A program made the translations under genes and the position numbers. A DNA stretch of 64,000 nucleotides from Holtiella sp036655075 (GTDB lineage: Bacteria; Bacillota; Clostridia; Lachnospirales; Cellulosilyticaceae), in contig NZ_JAVVQU010000003.1 of the NCBI RefSeq assembly GCF_036655075.1, forward strand, positions 1 through 64,000, in the 5' to 3' direction. Of the stretch, positions 51,150 through 60,421 are shown one piece after another (position 1 is the first letter of the stretch; every line of letters begins with the position of its first letter). A model generated the notes under the pieces. The model saw only the letters and a list, made by a program, of their open reading frames with translations, made no database searches and was not told where the DNA came from.

Positions 51150-52610
51150 ATGACTAGAATTTTAGGAAACCTACAACCAGAAAAAGTAATGTATTACTTT
51201 GAAGAAATTAGCCGTATTCCACGAGGATCAGGTAATGAAAAAGCTATTAGTGACTATATGGTTGCATTTGCAAAAGAACTTCATTTAGAAGTTAAACAAG
51301 ACGAAGCCTATAATATTTATATTAAAAAACCAGCAACAAAAGGCTATGAAAGTGCACCGACTGTTATTTTACAAGGCCATTTAGATATGGTTTGTGAAAA
51401 AAACAAAGAGACACAACATGACTTCTTAACAGAGGGTATCAAACTTGTTGTAGATGGCGATTTTATTCGTGCGGATGGGACCACATTAGGTGCAGATAAT
51501 GGGATTTCTATTGCTTATCAAATGGCTGTTTTAGCAGATAATACAATTGAACATCCTGCACTTGAAGCACTTATGACAACAGCAGAAGAAACGGGCATGG
51601 ATGGTGTAGCGAACTTACATGGTGACTATTTAGAAGGAACAGTACTTTTAAACCTAGATACCGATATCGAAGGGGAATTCCTTGTAAGCTGTGCAGGAGG
51701 TGCTAAGGCCCATGTGGATTTACCCGTTACTTATGAAGTGGCAGAAGTAGGACAGGTGCTTTACCGTGTAACTGTTAAAGGATTGACAGGTGGACATTCG
51801 GGGGCAGATATTCATCAAGAACGTGCGAATGCCAATGTACTTGTAGGGCGAGTGCTTGACCGTGTGAGACAAGATGTACTTGTGCGTGTCGCGACTTTTG
51901 TAGGAGGTAGCAAAGATAACGTGATTACACGTGAAGCTGAAAGCTGCTTCTATGTGCCAGAAGCAGCTGCGGCTCAAGTTGAAACAGTGCTTAGTGAGCT
52001 AGAACAAGCTTTCAAAGTAGAATATGAAAAACAAGATCCAGAGCTTAAAATGTTTGTAGAAAAGTTAGCAGAGACTAAAACATGTCTAACAGTAGCACAA
52101 ACCAATCAACTCATTGACTTATTGATAACATTACCACATGGTATTATGGCTTACAGTATGCAAATTCCAGGACTTGTAGAAAGTTCATTAAACATTGGGG
52201 TTGTGCAATTAGAAGCAGATAGCCTTCGTATCGTTCTTGCAGTAAGAAGCTCTGTACCAACTAAAAAAGAAAATATGCTTCGCAAAATTGAACGTGTAGC
52301 TGAGAACATTGGAGCTATTTACTCAGTAGCTGGGGACTATCCAGCATGGGTCTATTCACCTCATTCTAGAATTCGTGAATTAGCTTCAGAAATCTATGAG
52401 CAAAAATATGGTAAAAAGCCAGAGATTAAGGCAATTCATGCAGGTCTTGAATGTGGTTTTATTTTAGAAAAAATCCCAGGTGTAGATATAATTGCTTTTG
52501 GTCCTAATGCTTATGACATCCACTCACCAGAAGAACGTGCAAGCATCAGCTCAATGATACGTGTGTATGCTTATTTATTAGACCTTCTTAAAGCAATGAA
52601 AAACTACTAA
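51150..52610 (+). CDS. pepD: Aminoacyl-histidine dipeptidase (PepD type, M20 family)
   Basis: A 486-residue cytosolic zinc dipeptidase cleaving X-His and related dipeptides. Metal ligands are in ILQGHLDMVCEKN (about 72-84), GTTLGADNGIS (about 112-122), TTAEETGMDG (about 147-156) and the late HAGLECGFI (about 431-439). It starts behind AGGAGGG and is followed by a transporter gene after 15 bases, probably co-transcribed. Confidence 0.94.
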   Translation: MTRILGNLQPEKVMYYFEEISRIPRGSGNEKAISDYMVAFAKELHLEVKQDEAYNIYIKKPATKGYESAPTVILQGHLDMVCEKNKETQHDFLTEGIKLVVDGDFIRADGTTLGADNGISIAYQMAVLADNTIEHPALEALMTTAEETGMDGVANLHGDYLEGTVLLNLDTDIEGEFLVSCAGGAKAHVDLPVTYEVAEVGQVLYRVTVKGLTGGHSGADIHQERANANVLVGRVLDRVRQDVLVRVATFVGGSKDNVITREAESCFYVPEAAAAQVETVLSELEQAFKVEYEKQDPELKMFVEKLAETKTCLTVAQTNQLIDLLITLPHGIMAYSMQIPGLVESSLNIGVVQLEADSLRIVLAVRSSVPTKKENMLRKIERVAENIGAIYSVAGDYPAWVYSPHSRIRELASEIYEQKYGKKPEIKAIHAGLECGFILEKIPGVDIIAFGPNAYDIHSPEERASISSMIRVYAYLLDLLKAMKNY

Positions 52611-52625
52611 GAAGGAGTATGCCCT

Positions 52626-53780
52626 ATGAAATTTGAAAAAAATAATAAGTACTTTACAGTGAGTGTCTATGTGGTAGGCAGTATTCTTGTAACAATCCTT
52701 AGTGCATTTTTACTCATTAATTTCAAACTCATGGGGGGATATATAGCGCAGTTCATAGGATGGTTATATGGCTTATTAAAGCCGCTTATCTTTGGGCTTG
52801 TCATTGCCTATTTGTTAGATCCATTGACTACCTTTTTTGAAAGATGGATTAAAAAACTTTTTAAAAAGAAGAATATAGATCGGAATTACCCAACGGTGCT
52901 CACGCTAGTTAGTTTTTTAGTCATTGTAGGCCTTTTTAGCTTGCTTATTGTATTAAACGTGAAAAAGGTGATAGGGGGAGGGGCGGTTAAAAACTTACAA
53001 GACAGCTTGACTCAATATGCCGAATACTTTGCCAATATGATTCAGAGTATGGATTTAGCTACTTCCCATTTTCCATTTATGCAAGGGGACAGCAGCTTGA
53101 TTATGAAAATCTATGAAGGGATCAATGGATTGGTCAGTTGGCTGAGTGACAAGAGTATTGCCATTTTAACGGGTATAGGGAGCAATTTGCTTAACTTAGG
53201 ATTAGGTTTTGCGATTGCCTTTTATGCCCTAAAAGATAAGACTAAACTTTTATGCATTTATAATCGTTTTTTAAGCCTTATTCTGCCAGAACGTATTCAG
53301 AGTGAAGCAAGGGATATTGGACGAGATATTGACTATGTTTTTTCAGGCTATATTAGAGGACAGCTTATAGATGCGGTCATCATGGGAACTTTAATCAGTG
53401 TAACACTGATGATGATAGGCATAGACTTTGCTATTATTATTGGTGTAATCTCAGGGATTTTTAATCTTATTCCTTACTTTGGACCGATTGTGGGATTTAT
53501 TCTTGCAGGTCTTATTGGATTGATTGGACCACACCCTGTGAAGGGCTTGTATGCAGTACTCGCTGTCATGGCATTGCAACAAGTAGATGGATGGTTTATT
53601 GTACCTAAGGTGATGGGAAAGACCGTAAAGTTACACCCTATTGCCGTGTTGCTTGCCATTGTTATAGGTGGTGAACTTTTTGGATTAATTGGGATCTTGC
53701 TGGGCGTACCTGTGGCAGCTTTTATTCGTCTGCTTATTATACGCTATATGGGAGACTTATTTAATGGGGAAGAAACGTAA
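52626..53780 (+). CDS. AI-2E family transporter (PerM/YdiK type)
   Basis: A 384-residue membrane protein with about eight helices; the family mark is the late NLIPYFGPIVGFILAGLIG stretch (about 281-299). Members include Na+/H+ antiporters and AI-2 exporters; substrate unknown. It starts behind AAGGAG 15 bases after pepD and ends ahead of a bidirectional terminator. Confidence 0.9.
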   Translation: MKFEKNNKYFTVSVYVVGSILVTILSAFLLINFKLMGGYIAQFIGWLYGLLKPLIFGLVIAYLLDPLTTFFERWIKKLFKKKNIDRNYPTVLTLVSFLVIVGLFSLLIVLNVKKVIGGGAVKNLQDSLTQYAEYFANMIQSMDLATSHFPFMQGDSSLIMKIYEGINGLVSWLSDKSIAILTGIGSNLLNLGLGFAIAFYALKDKTKLLCIYNRFLSLILPERIQSEARDIGRDIDYVFSGYIRGQLIDAVIMGTLISVTLMMIGIDFAIIIGVISGIFNLIPYFGPIVGFILAGLIGLIGPHPVKGLYAVLAVMALQQVDGWFIVPKVMGKTVKLHPIAVLLAIVIGGELFGLIGILLGVPVAAFIRLLIIRYMGDLFNGEET

Positions 53781-53884
53781 TAATGTAACAAGCAGGCTGT
53801 TGTATTAAATCTACAAAATTATAGGACTTAGAGAAGCCTCATAGACAAGTGAAGAGGCATATAATAAAGTATACAAAAGCATAT

Positions 53885-53911
53885 AAAAGGGCTACCTAAG
53901 GTAGCCCTTTT
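53885..53911. terminator. Bidirectional terminator between the transporter and tyrS
   Basis: Perfect arms AAAAGGGCTACC and GGTAGCCCTTTT, loop TAA, with T-runs on both strands. Confidence 0.92.
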
Positions 53912-53938
53912 ATAACCCTTATAGCATATGCGAATGGA

Positions 53939-55165
53939 TTAGATAAGATTGACTTGATGGAAAACTTTTTTCCCTTTTTGAATCATTAATGCACCATCAA
54001 TGAAAAGGTCAGTTGTCACTTTGAAGTCAATTGCTTCAACAGCTTTTCCTTCAAGTTTGATACCTTTTTGTGTAAGTAAACGACGTGCTTCGGAACGTGT
54101 TGCTACAAGTCCCGTATGGTCTACAAGCAGACTGATAATGTCTAGGCCTTCATTGAAGAGGTCAGTGCTAAGGTCTGTAGTTGGAAGAGAACCACTTGCA
54201 CCTTTCCCAGCAAAGGCAGCTTGAGCTGCTTCTTCAGCTTTTTTTGCTTCTTCTTCACCATGAACAATTTTTGTAATCTCAAAGGCAAGATGTGCTTTTG
54301 CAGTGTTGATTGCAGCACCTTCTACGTTGCAAAGGCCATCAATTTCATCCATAGGAAGGAATGTAAGGAGACATAAGCATTTTCTAACATCTGCATCAGC
54401 TACATTTCTCCAGTATTGATAGAATTCATAAGGAGATGTTTTTTCAGCATCTAACCATACAGCACCATTTTCCGTTTTACCCATCTTCTTACCTTCACTA
54501 TTTGTAAGAAGAGAGAAAGTCATACCAAAAGCAGTATCACCATGGAGACGTCTTACAAGTTCAACACCACCTAAGATGTTAGACCATTGATCATTTCCGC
54601 CAAGTTCTAATTTGCAGTTGTATTTTCTGTAAAGTTCTAGGAAGTCATAAGATTGCATAAGCATGTAGTTAAACTCTAGGAAAGAAAGACCCTTTTCAAG
54701 ACGTTGTTTGAAGCATTCGGCTGTAAGCATACGGTTTACAGAGAAATGTACGCCAACTTCGCGGAGGAATTCAATGTAGTTTAAGTTAAGGAGCCAGTCC
54801 CCATTGTCTACGATCATAGCTTGGTCCTCGTCAAAAGAGATAAAGCGAGAAAGTTGTTGTTTGAAACAGGCTACGTTATGTTTGATGATTTCTGGTGTAA
54901 GCATTTTACGCATATCTGTTTTTCCCGTAGGATCCCCTACCATACCTGTTCCGCCACCTAAAAGTGCAATAGGACGATGACCAGCTTTTTGCATGTGTGA
55001 CATAGCCATAACGGTTACAAAGTGACCTACATGTAGACTATCAGCAGTAGGGTCGAAACCAATGTAGAACGTTACACTTTCTTTTTCTAAAAGCTCTCTA
55101 ATTTCTTTTTCATGTGTTGTTTGTTGGATAAACCCACGTTCCATTAAAGTATCAAATACATTCAT
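53939..55165 (-). CDS. tyrS: Tyrosyl-tRNA synthetase
   Basis: A 408-residue class I synthetase. The HIGH motif appears as ADSLHVGHF (about 42-50), the KMSKS loop as KKMGKT (about 229-234), and a C-terminal S4 RNA-binding domain ends the protein. It is preceded by a tyrosine T-box on the minus strand, so expression rises when tRNA-Tyr is uncharged. It starts at 55165 behind AGGAGG. Confidence 0.96.
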   Translation of the reverse strand: MNVFDTLMERGFIQQTTHEKEIRELLEKESVTFYIGFDPTADSLHVGHFVTVMAMSHMQKAGHRPIALLGGGTGMVGDPTGKTDMRKMLTPEIIKHNVACFKQQLSRFISFDEDQAMIVDNGDWLLNLNYIEFLREVGVHFSVNRMLTAECFKQRLEKGLSFLEFNYMLMQSYDFLELYRKYNCKLELGGNDQWSNILGGVELVRRLHGDTAFGMTFSLLTNSEGKKMGKTENGAVWLDAEKTSPYEFYQYWRNVADADVRKCLCLLTFLPMDEIDGLCNVEGAAINTAKAHLAFEITKIVHGEEEAKKAEEAAQAAFAGKGASGSLPTTDLSTDLFNEGLDIISLLVDHTGLVATRSEARRLLTQKGIKLEGKAVEAIDFKVTTDLFIDGALMIQKGKKVFHQVNLI

Positions 55166-55213
55166 CTTTAAAAACCTCCTAAAATTTATCTAATCATGTC
55201 CTTAAAAATCAAT

Positions 55214-55445
55214 AAAAAAAGGGTGCCTCGCCTTATATAAAGGACGAGATCACCCGTGGTACCACCTTTGTTTGCAAATAAACTTTGCCTCGAACATGAT
55301 AACGGCATGTAACCGGCACAAGTGTGCAACTCAAAAGGTGTAATTCACAATAGGCTTCCTATATGCTTGCACCAACCGCATACTCTCTAAAAGGTCCGAC
55401 CTACTGCTACTAGCTCTTTATCAACATTTTTAGACGATATAATTG
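55214..55445 (-). promoter_or_regulatory. T-box leader of tyrS
   Basis: Reading the minus strand: a Stem I with AGAGAGTATGCGG, a specifier TAC (55342-55340) in the context GAAT-TAC-ACC, the T-box AAAGGTGGTACCACGG (about 55268-55253), and a terminator (GGGTGATCTCGTCC with GGCGAGGCACCC, then T-run, about 55255-55216). TAC is a Tyr codon, matching the gene it controls. Confidence 0.94.
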
Positions 55446-55451
55446 GTTACT

Positions 55452-55479
55452 ATTATAACATAGCAAAAAAAATTTGCAA
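55452..55479 (-). promoter_or_regulatory. Promoter of the tyrS T-box transcript
   Basis: Minus-strand TTGCAA (55479-55474), 16 bases, TATAAT (55457-55452). Confidence 0.65.
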
Positions 55480-55493
55480 GACTTGAATTATAA

Positions 55494-55523
55494 TTGTATG
55501 AAGTTACCAAAATATGGTAATAT
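55494..55523 (+). promoter_or_regulatory. Promoter with operator-like dyad for the debranching enzyme gene
   Basis: TTGTAT (55494-55499), 18 bases, TAATAT (55518-55523). The palindrome TTACCAAAATATGGTAA (55504-55520) overlaps the spacer and -10, as a repressor site would. Confidence 0.5.
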
Positions 55524-55570
55524 ATATATAAGCTAACGATTCTGTAAATAAGCCACAGTGGGAGGAACTT

Positions 55571-57526
55571 ATGTTTAAAATAGAGAAGGGTTTTCCTTTA
55601 TTGGGGTGTAAGCTAGTGGAAAAATGGGGTTACTTTGGTATTTATGCAACTAAGGCTGAACAAATGATTCTAAAAATCTATCAATATGTCTATGAGGAGA
55701 CCCCACTTGTAGAGGTCGTTTTAAATAAAGTAGATGATAGTACAGGTGACATCTTTCATATTGGTGTCAGTGATATAGAGGAAGGCTTTGCTTATAGTTG
55801 GCAAGTGGTGGGTGAAAAGGGAGAAATAAGTCCACCACTGATTGATCCTTATACGAGAAGTTTATCAGCCTTTCCCAAAGGGAGTAACCATTATAAGAAT
55901 ATTATCTTAAAGGATAAGATTTATACAAAACATAGACCACATATTCCTTGGGAAGAGACCATTATTTATGAAATGCATGTGGGAGCATTCACAAAAAGTC
56001 CTACAAGTGGAATAGAAGAAAGGGAAAAGGGGACCTATGAAGGAATTTTGAAGAAATTACCTTATTTGAAAGCACTGGGTGTCACAAGCCTAGAACTTTT
56101 ACCGGTTTTTAAATGGAATAAGCATACACTATTCAACAAGCACCCCATTACTCAAGAGACGCTGCAAGATGAATGGGGGTATAATACCATTGCTTTTTTT
56201 GCACTTCAAGAAACCTATGCTACAGACAAAGGCGTACTAGGTGAGGTAAAGGCGTTTAGAAACTTTATTGAAACGATGCATCAAAATGGAATGGAAGTCA
56301 TTTTAGATGTGGTCTATAACCACACGGGAGAAGGCGGAAAAGATGGAAAGCTCTTTAACTTTAAAGCTTTGGCTCCAGAAGTGTATTATAAATGGCATAA
56401 TGGTTACCATCGTAATGACGCAGGGACAGGCAACACCCTTAATAATAAGCATCTTATAACTAAGCAACTTATTCTAGATAGCTTAAGATACTGGGTAGTT
56501 TGTATGGGTGTAGATGGTTTTCGCTTTGACCTAGCTTCAATACTTATGCAAAATCAGGATGGAAATTGGTATGAGGGTTCTTTAGTAGAGGATATTGCCA
56601 ATGACCCTATGCTATCTCATGTGAAACTTATTGCAGAGTGTTGGGATGCCAAAGGTGCCTATGATGTAGGACGTATGCCTTATCCTTATGCAGAGTGGAG
56701 CGACTGCTATAGAGACACTATGCGGCGATTTATAAGAGGCGACCAAGGGATGACCAATGCTGTTGCAAGGTGTTTAACTGGGAGTGAAATCCAATTCCAA
56801 GATGTTAGAAAAGGGAAAAGTCATAGTATTCAGTTCATTACGGCTCACGATGGCTTTACCATGTGGGATCTGGTTTCTTATCAACATAAGCATAATGCCT
56901 TAAACGGAGAAGATAATCGGGATGGGAACAATAACAACTATAGTCATAATTGCGGAGAAGAAGGGGAAACTCAAAAAGAAAGTGTTCTTTCTTTAAGAAG
57001 AAAAAGAATGAAGAATTACTTTGCTTTGCTTTTGCTTTCTCAAGGGGTACCCATGCTGCTAATGGGAGATGAAGTGGGGCGAACACAAAAAGGTAATAAT
57101 AATGCTTACTGTCAAGATAATGAGATTTCTTGGATGGACTGGGACCTGGTTGAAAAGAATAAAGAGCTCCTAGAATTTGTAGCGCGTATGATAGGATTTA
57201 GAAAACAAAGTAACTGCTTTAAAAAGGCTTATAGTAATCAATTAAAAGTGACTTTTCATGGAGTGAATTATAATGAACCCGATTGGTCTTATTATTCCTG
57301 CAGTTTAGCTGTGCAAATTGAGGTAGAAAGCGAGAAACTGTATATTATGATGAACAATTATATTGAACCTCTAATGTTTGAATTACCTAAAGCGTCTAAA
57401 GGATGGCAGCTTATTGTAGATACTTCACAACCTGAAAGTTTTGTAGCATGCCAACTCAAGTTACAAGCGTCTAGGTATAGTATGAATCCTTTTACTGTAT
57501 GTGTTTTTAAAGCATGTGAAAAATAG
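55571..57526 (+). CDS. GH13 glycogen debranching enzyme (isoamylase/GlgX-like)
   Basis: A 651-residue alpha-1,6-glucosidase-type enzyme. An N-terminal CBM48-like domain (about 15-120) precedes the GH13 barrel with conserved regions VILDVVYNHTG (region I), GFRFDLAS (region II, Asp nucleophile), LIAECWD (region III, acid Glu) and ITAHDGFTMWDL (region IV). The DEWGYNTIAFFA segment places it with isoamylase/GlgX rather than pullulanase. No signal peptide is visible, so it should act on cytoplasmic glycogen. It is a lone gene behind GGGAGG. Confidence 0.93.
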   Translation: MFKIEKGFPLLGCKLVEKWGYFGIYATKAEQMILKIYQYVYEETPLVEVVLNKVDDSTGDIFHIGVSDIEEGFAYSWQVVGEKGEISPPLIDPYTRSLSAFPKGSNHYKNIILKDKIYTKHRPHIPWEETIIYEMHVGAFTKSPTSGIEEREKGTYEGILKKLPYLKALGVTSLELLPVFKWNKHTLFNKHPITQETLQDEWGYNTIAFFALQETYATDKGVLGEVKAFRNFIETMHQNGMEVILDVVYNHTGEGGKDGKLFNFKALAPEVYYKWHNGYHRNDAGTGNTLNNKHLITKQLILDSLRYWVVCMGVDGFRFDLASILMQNQDGNWYEGSLVEDIANDPMLSHVKLIAECWDAKGAYDVGRMPYPYAEWSDCYRDTMRRFIRGDQGMTNAVARCLTGSEIQFQDVRKGKSHSIQFITAHDGFTMWDLVSYQHKHNALNGEDNRDGNNNNYSHNCGEEGETQKESVLSLRRKRMKNYFALLLLSQGVPMLLMGDEVGRTQKGNNNAYCQDNEISWMDWDLVEKNKELLEFVARMIGFRKQSNCFKKAYSNQLKVTFHGVNYNEPDWSYYSCSLAVQIEVESEKLYIMMNNYIEPLMFELPKASKGWQLIVDTSQPESFVACQLKLQASRYSMNPFTVCVFKACEK

Positions 57527-57570
57527 TAGGGTAGTCATTATAAAGTTTTATAATGACTACCCTACTATTT
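57525..57570. terminator. Terminator shared by the debranching enzyme and the minus-strand gene
   Basis: Perfect 20-bp arms (57525-57544 and 57547-57566, core GGTAGTCATTATAAA) with a two-base loop; it begins inside the stop codon at 57524. The two genes converge on it. Confidence 0.85.
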
Positions 57571-57583
57571 TATAATAAGCTAA

Positions 57584-57994
57584 TTAAGCAACTAGATAAG
57601 ACAAAAGAGAAGCTGGGATTTCTTGATTAGAGCAAGAAGCACCGACGATGAAGTTAACATCATATTTATCAGAAAGCTTTTTAAGCTTTTCAAAAAAGAG
57701 GGCCAATTCATCTATGCCAAGATGGGTGATTTGAATAAGTTCATCAATAAAAACAAGTTCAGTATCATGATTGCTAGATAAGATACCGCATAGAAAACCA
57801 AAAAAATCATGAGAATGGAGAGGGAAAGAGGCTGTTTCAATAAGACGGATGTGATGAGAAAGTGCAAAGCGATGCTGGGTTGTACTATCGATGTAAACAA
57901 TATGACCATTTAAAGACCGACTTCTTTCATTTGCCAATTCTATCATTTGTTTTGTTTTACCTTCGCCTGTTTGACCTGTAATAATCTGTATCAT
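57584..57994 (-). CDS. Small P-loop NTPase, function unknown
   Basis: A 136-residue protein with Walker A GQTGEGKT (about 7-14) and Walker B-like LVFIDE (about 80-85). I do not recognise a family; it looks like a cut-down nucleotide-binding core with room for nothing else. I start at 57994 since GGGGTG at 58006-58001 is well spaced for it; an ATG at 58003 would overlap that site. Confidence 0.75.
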   Translation of the reverse strand: MIQIITGQTGEGKTKQMIELANERSRSLNGHIVYIDSTTQHRFALSHHIRLIETASFPLHSHDFFGFLCGILSSNHDTELVFIDELIQITHLGIDELALFFEKLKKLSDKYDVNFIVGASCSNQEIPASLLSYLVA

Positions 57995-58239
57995 GGTTAT
58001 CACCCCTAATATGATTTATTAATATACATATTCAACATATTGCCTAAAATATCCTTTAATATTAAAAATATTTTATAAAAAATTAAGCAAAAGAGGTATA
58101 AAAATAACTCGGCCACCTTTCTGTAAAAAAACTGGAAATCTATGCTTAATAGTATGAGTTTAAAATATTTTTTTATACAAAACGTGATTATTTGGAATAT
58201 ATAACCAATTTTAATCTATATATAGTATAGAAGGCTTGT

Positions 58240-58268
58240 TTGACAAAAGAGGAGACTCGTTTTACCAT
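58240..58268 (+). promoter_or_regulatory. Promoter of the radical SAM gene
   Basis: TTGACA (58240-58245), 17 bases, TACCAT (58263-58268). The rest of 58004-58300 is AT-rich and holds nothing else I recognise. Confidence 0.6.
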
Positions 58269-58300
58269 AAAGAAAAAGCAATTAAAGGAGCTAGAAAGAA

Positions 58301-59257
58301 ATGGCTTATCAACGTTATGCAGATACATTGAAAGAAAAATATGGAGAAAAGGTGTATAAGATTCCTATTAACCTACCTGTAACTTGTCCAAATAGAGATG
58401 GAAATTGTGGCACAGGTGGCTGTACATTTTGCAGTGATGTAGGCATTGGTTACGAAATGTTAGATACTAAAATCCATATTCAAGATCAACTTAAGAAAAA
58501 TATTGAGTATATAGGAAAACGTTATAAAGCGAATAAGTTTATTGCCTATTTACAAAATTTTAGTAATACGTATATGCCTCTTGAAACATTCAAAGAAGTA
58601 CTTGGACAAATTCGTTATGAAGGGTTAGTTGGAATTAGTATTTCTACAAGACCGGACTGTATTCATGAAGATTACCTAAGAGCCATTCAAGCATGGCAAG
58701 CAGAAACAGGCTACGATGTTTGTATTGAACTCGGTCTTCAAACTATGAACTACCATACGTTAAAGCATATTAATAGAGGGCATGGCTTAAGTGAGTATTT
58801 AGATGCAGTCTTACGCATTAAACGCTATGGATTTGAGATTTGTACCCATCTCATTTTGAATTTACCTTGGGATAATCTAGATGATGTTGTTGAAAATGCT
58901 AAGTTAATGAGTGTTTTAGAGATGGATTACATTAAGCTTCATGCGCTATATATTACAAAAAACACAAAAATGGGGCGTCAATATGAAGCGGGAGAATTTG
59001 AAATGATTTCCAAAGAAGAATATGAGGAAAGGGTGATTGCCTTTTTACGCTATTTAGCACCTGAAGTGGTGATACAACGGATTATAGGGCGTGCACCAGA
59101 AGAATATACGCTATTTGCCAATTGGAATACAAGTTGGTGGAAAATTCACGATGAAATTATAGCACAGATGGTAGACCAAGGGCTTCAACAAGGTGATTTA
59201 TGTGACTATCGTAATGGTAAGGCACTTGGGAAATTTATGACTAAAGAAGAAGCATAG
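58301..59257 (+). CDS. Radical SAM protein, TIGR01212 (YhcC/YtqA) family
   Basis: A 318-residue radical SAM enzyme. The cluster cysteines are in TCPNRDGNCGTGGCTFC (C29, C36, C41, C44), and conserved segments IAYLQNFSNTYMPLETFKE, SISTRPDCIHEDYL and ELGLQTMNYHTLKHINRGH identify the YhcC family. The reaction is not established. It starts behind AAGGAG and ends inside a terminator. Confidence 0.93.
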   Translation: MAYQRYADTLKEKYGEKVYKIPINLPVTCPNRDGNCGTGGCTFCSDVGIGYEMLDTKIHIQDQLKKNIEYIGKRYKANKFIAYLQNFSNTYMPLETFKEVLGQIRYEGLVGISISTRPDCIHEDYLRAIQAWQAETGYDVCIELGLQTMNYHTLKHINRGHGLSEYLDAVLRIKRYGFEICTHLILNLPWDNLDDVVENAKLMSVLEMDYIKLHALYITKNTKMGRQYEAGEFEMISKEEYEERVIAFLRYLAPEVVIQRIIGRAPEEYTLFANWNTSWWKIHDEIIAQMVDQGLQQGDLCDYRNGKALGKFMTKEEA

Positions 59258-59277
59258 GGATATGCTTCTTTATTTTT
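59247..59277 (+). terminator. Terminator overlapping the radical SAM stop
   Basis: Arms AAGAAGCATA and TATGCTTCTT, loop GGGA, then TATTTTTT. Confidence 0.85.
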
Positions 59278-59305
59278 TATAAAAAAGAGTAAGGGGGGGT
59301 AGAAA

Positions 59306-60334
59306 GTGGGGCAATTTGAGCGTTTTATGAGCCAAATTACATATGATATGGGGCGTAAGAGGAGCTATGCGAAAGGTCGTAAAATACGTGCAGGAAGTGC
59401 GCCTATAAGAATAACAGCACCTACAAACAATCGACAAGCAGCGACAAGACGTAGACCTACTGTTAATTTTGCGGTGATTGAGGGCACTGAGAGTTTGAAA
59501 AAGTTTCTTGGTATTTTACTCATTGCTGTGGGGGTTATACTTGTTTTGACTAAATGTGCAGGGGGAACAGGAGCAAAGGAAAACACGCGTACAGAGGTAC
59601 AGGGGCAACCGGTTCTGACACAAGTGGCTAAAGTATACACAGAGCATCTTCAAGATTTGACTATTGGAGGAGAAGACTTAGGTAGATTGCTCAGTGCTTC
59701 TTTAAAATACAAAAAGGACTACGCCCATACACTTGCTGTATGGGCAGTAGAATCTTATAAAGGCGTGCCGATTAAAGAAATTGAAAAGTATGTGAGGGAA
59801 AAGGATACAACAAACCTTTTAGATGAGTTTGGAATGTATGATAGTGCAGCAGCGGTGTACAAGCAGTTTATTTATGATGTCCAATGTTTCCCTGTCAAAG
59901 AAAAGGGGGTGTATACTTATCAAAATGGTTGGAAAGAATCTAGAAGCTACAATGGAAATCGGCTGCACTATGGGATAGATATTATGGCAAAAGAGAATGA
60001 GCCAGGACGTATCAAGGTAAGAAGCATGAGCGATGGTGTTATAGAAAATATAGGTTGGAATGAAACAGGTGGGTATCGCGTAGGGATACGAAGCAAAAGT
60101 GGTGCATACTTCTATTATGCCCATTTGGATCGTTACATAAATGCACTTAAAAAAGGCGATTACGTACAAGCGGGTGATGTCATTGGTATGATGGGAGATA
60201 CAGGGTATGGAGAAGAAGGTACAAGAGGAAAATTCCCTGTACATTTACATATAGGTATAGCGGTGAAAACCCCAGATAGCGTGGAGTTTTGGGTGAATCC
60301 CTATAGTATCCTTCAATATTTAGAACAGAAATAA
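59306..60334 (+). CDS. Membrane-anchored M23 peptidase
   Basis: A 342-residue peptidoglycan endopeptidase. A basic cytoplasmic N-terminus (about 1-65), one membrane helix (about 67-82) and an outside region lead to a C-terminal M23/LytM domain with HYGIDIM (His and Asp zinc ligands), YYAHLDRY and HLHIGIAV. All ligands are present, so it should be active, unlike some SpoIIQ-type homologues. It starts at GTG 59306; no better start is near. Confidence 0.9.
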   Translation: MGQFERFMSQITYDMGRKRSYAKGRKIRAGSAPIRITAPTNNRQAATRRRPTVNFAVIEGTESLKKFLGILLIAVGVILVLTKCAGGTGAKENTRTEVQGQPVLTQVAKVYTEHLQDLTIGGEDLGRLLSASLKYKKDYAHTLAVWAVESYKGVPIKEIEKYVREKDTTNLLDEFGMYDSAAAVYKQFIYDVQCFPVKEKGVYTYQNGWKESRSYNGNRLHYGIDIMAKENEPGRIKVRSMSDGVIENIGWNETGGYRVGIRSKSGAYFYYAHLDRYINALKKGDYVQAGDVIGMMGDTGYGEEGTRGKFPVHLHIGIAVKTPDSVEFWVNPYSILQYLEQK

Positions 60335-60349
60335 TGAAAGGGATGAGCG

Positions 60350-60378
60350 TTGGAATAGGTAGGGACTTATGTTATAAT
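60350..60378 (+). promoter_or_regulatory. Promoter of the metallophosphoesterase gene
   Basis: TTGGAA (60350-60355), 17 bases, TATAAT (60373-60378). Confidence 0.7.
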
Positions 60379-60421
60379 AGGCAAAGATAACTTACTCATG
60401 GAAATAAAGAGGAGTACTAGG

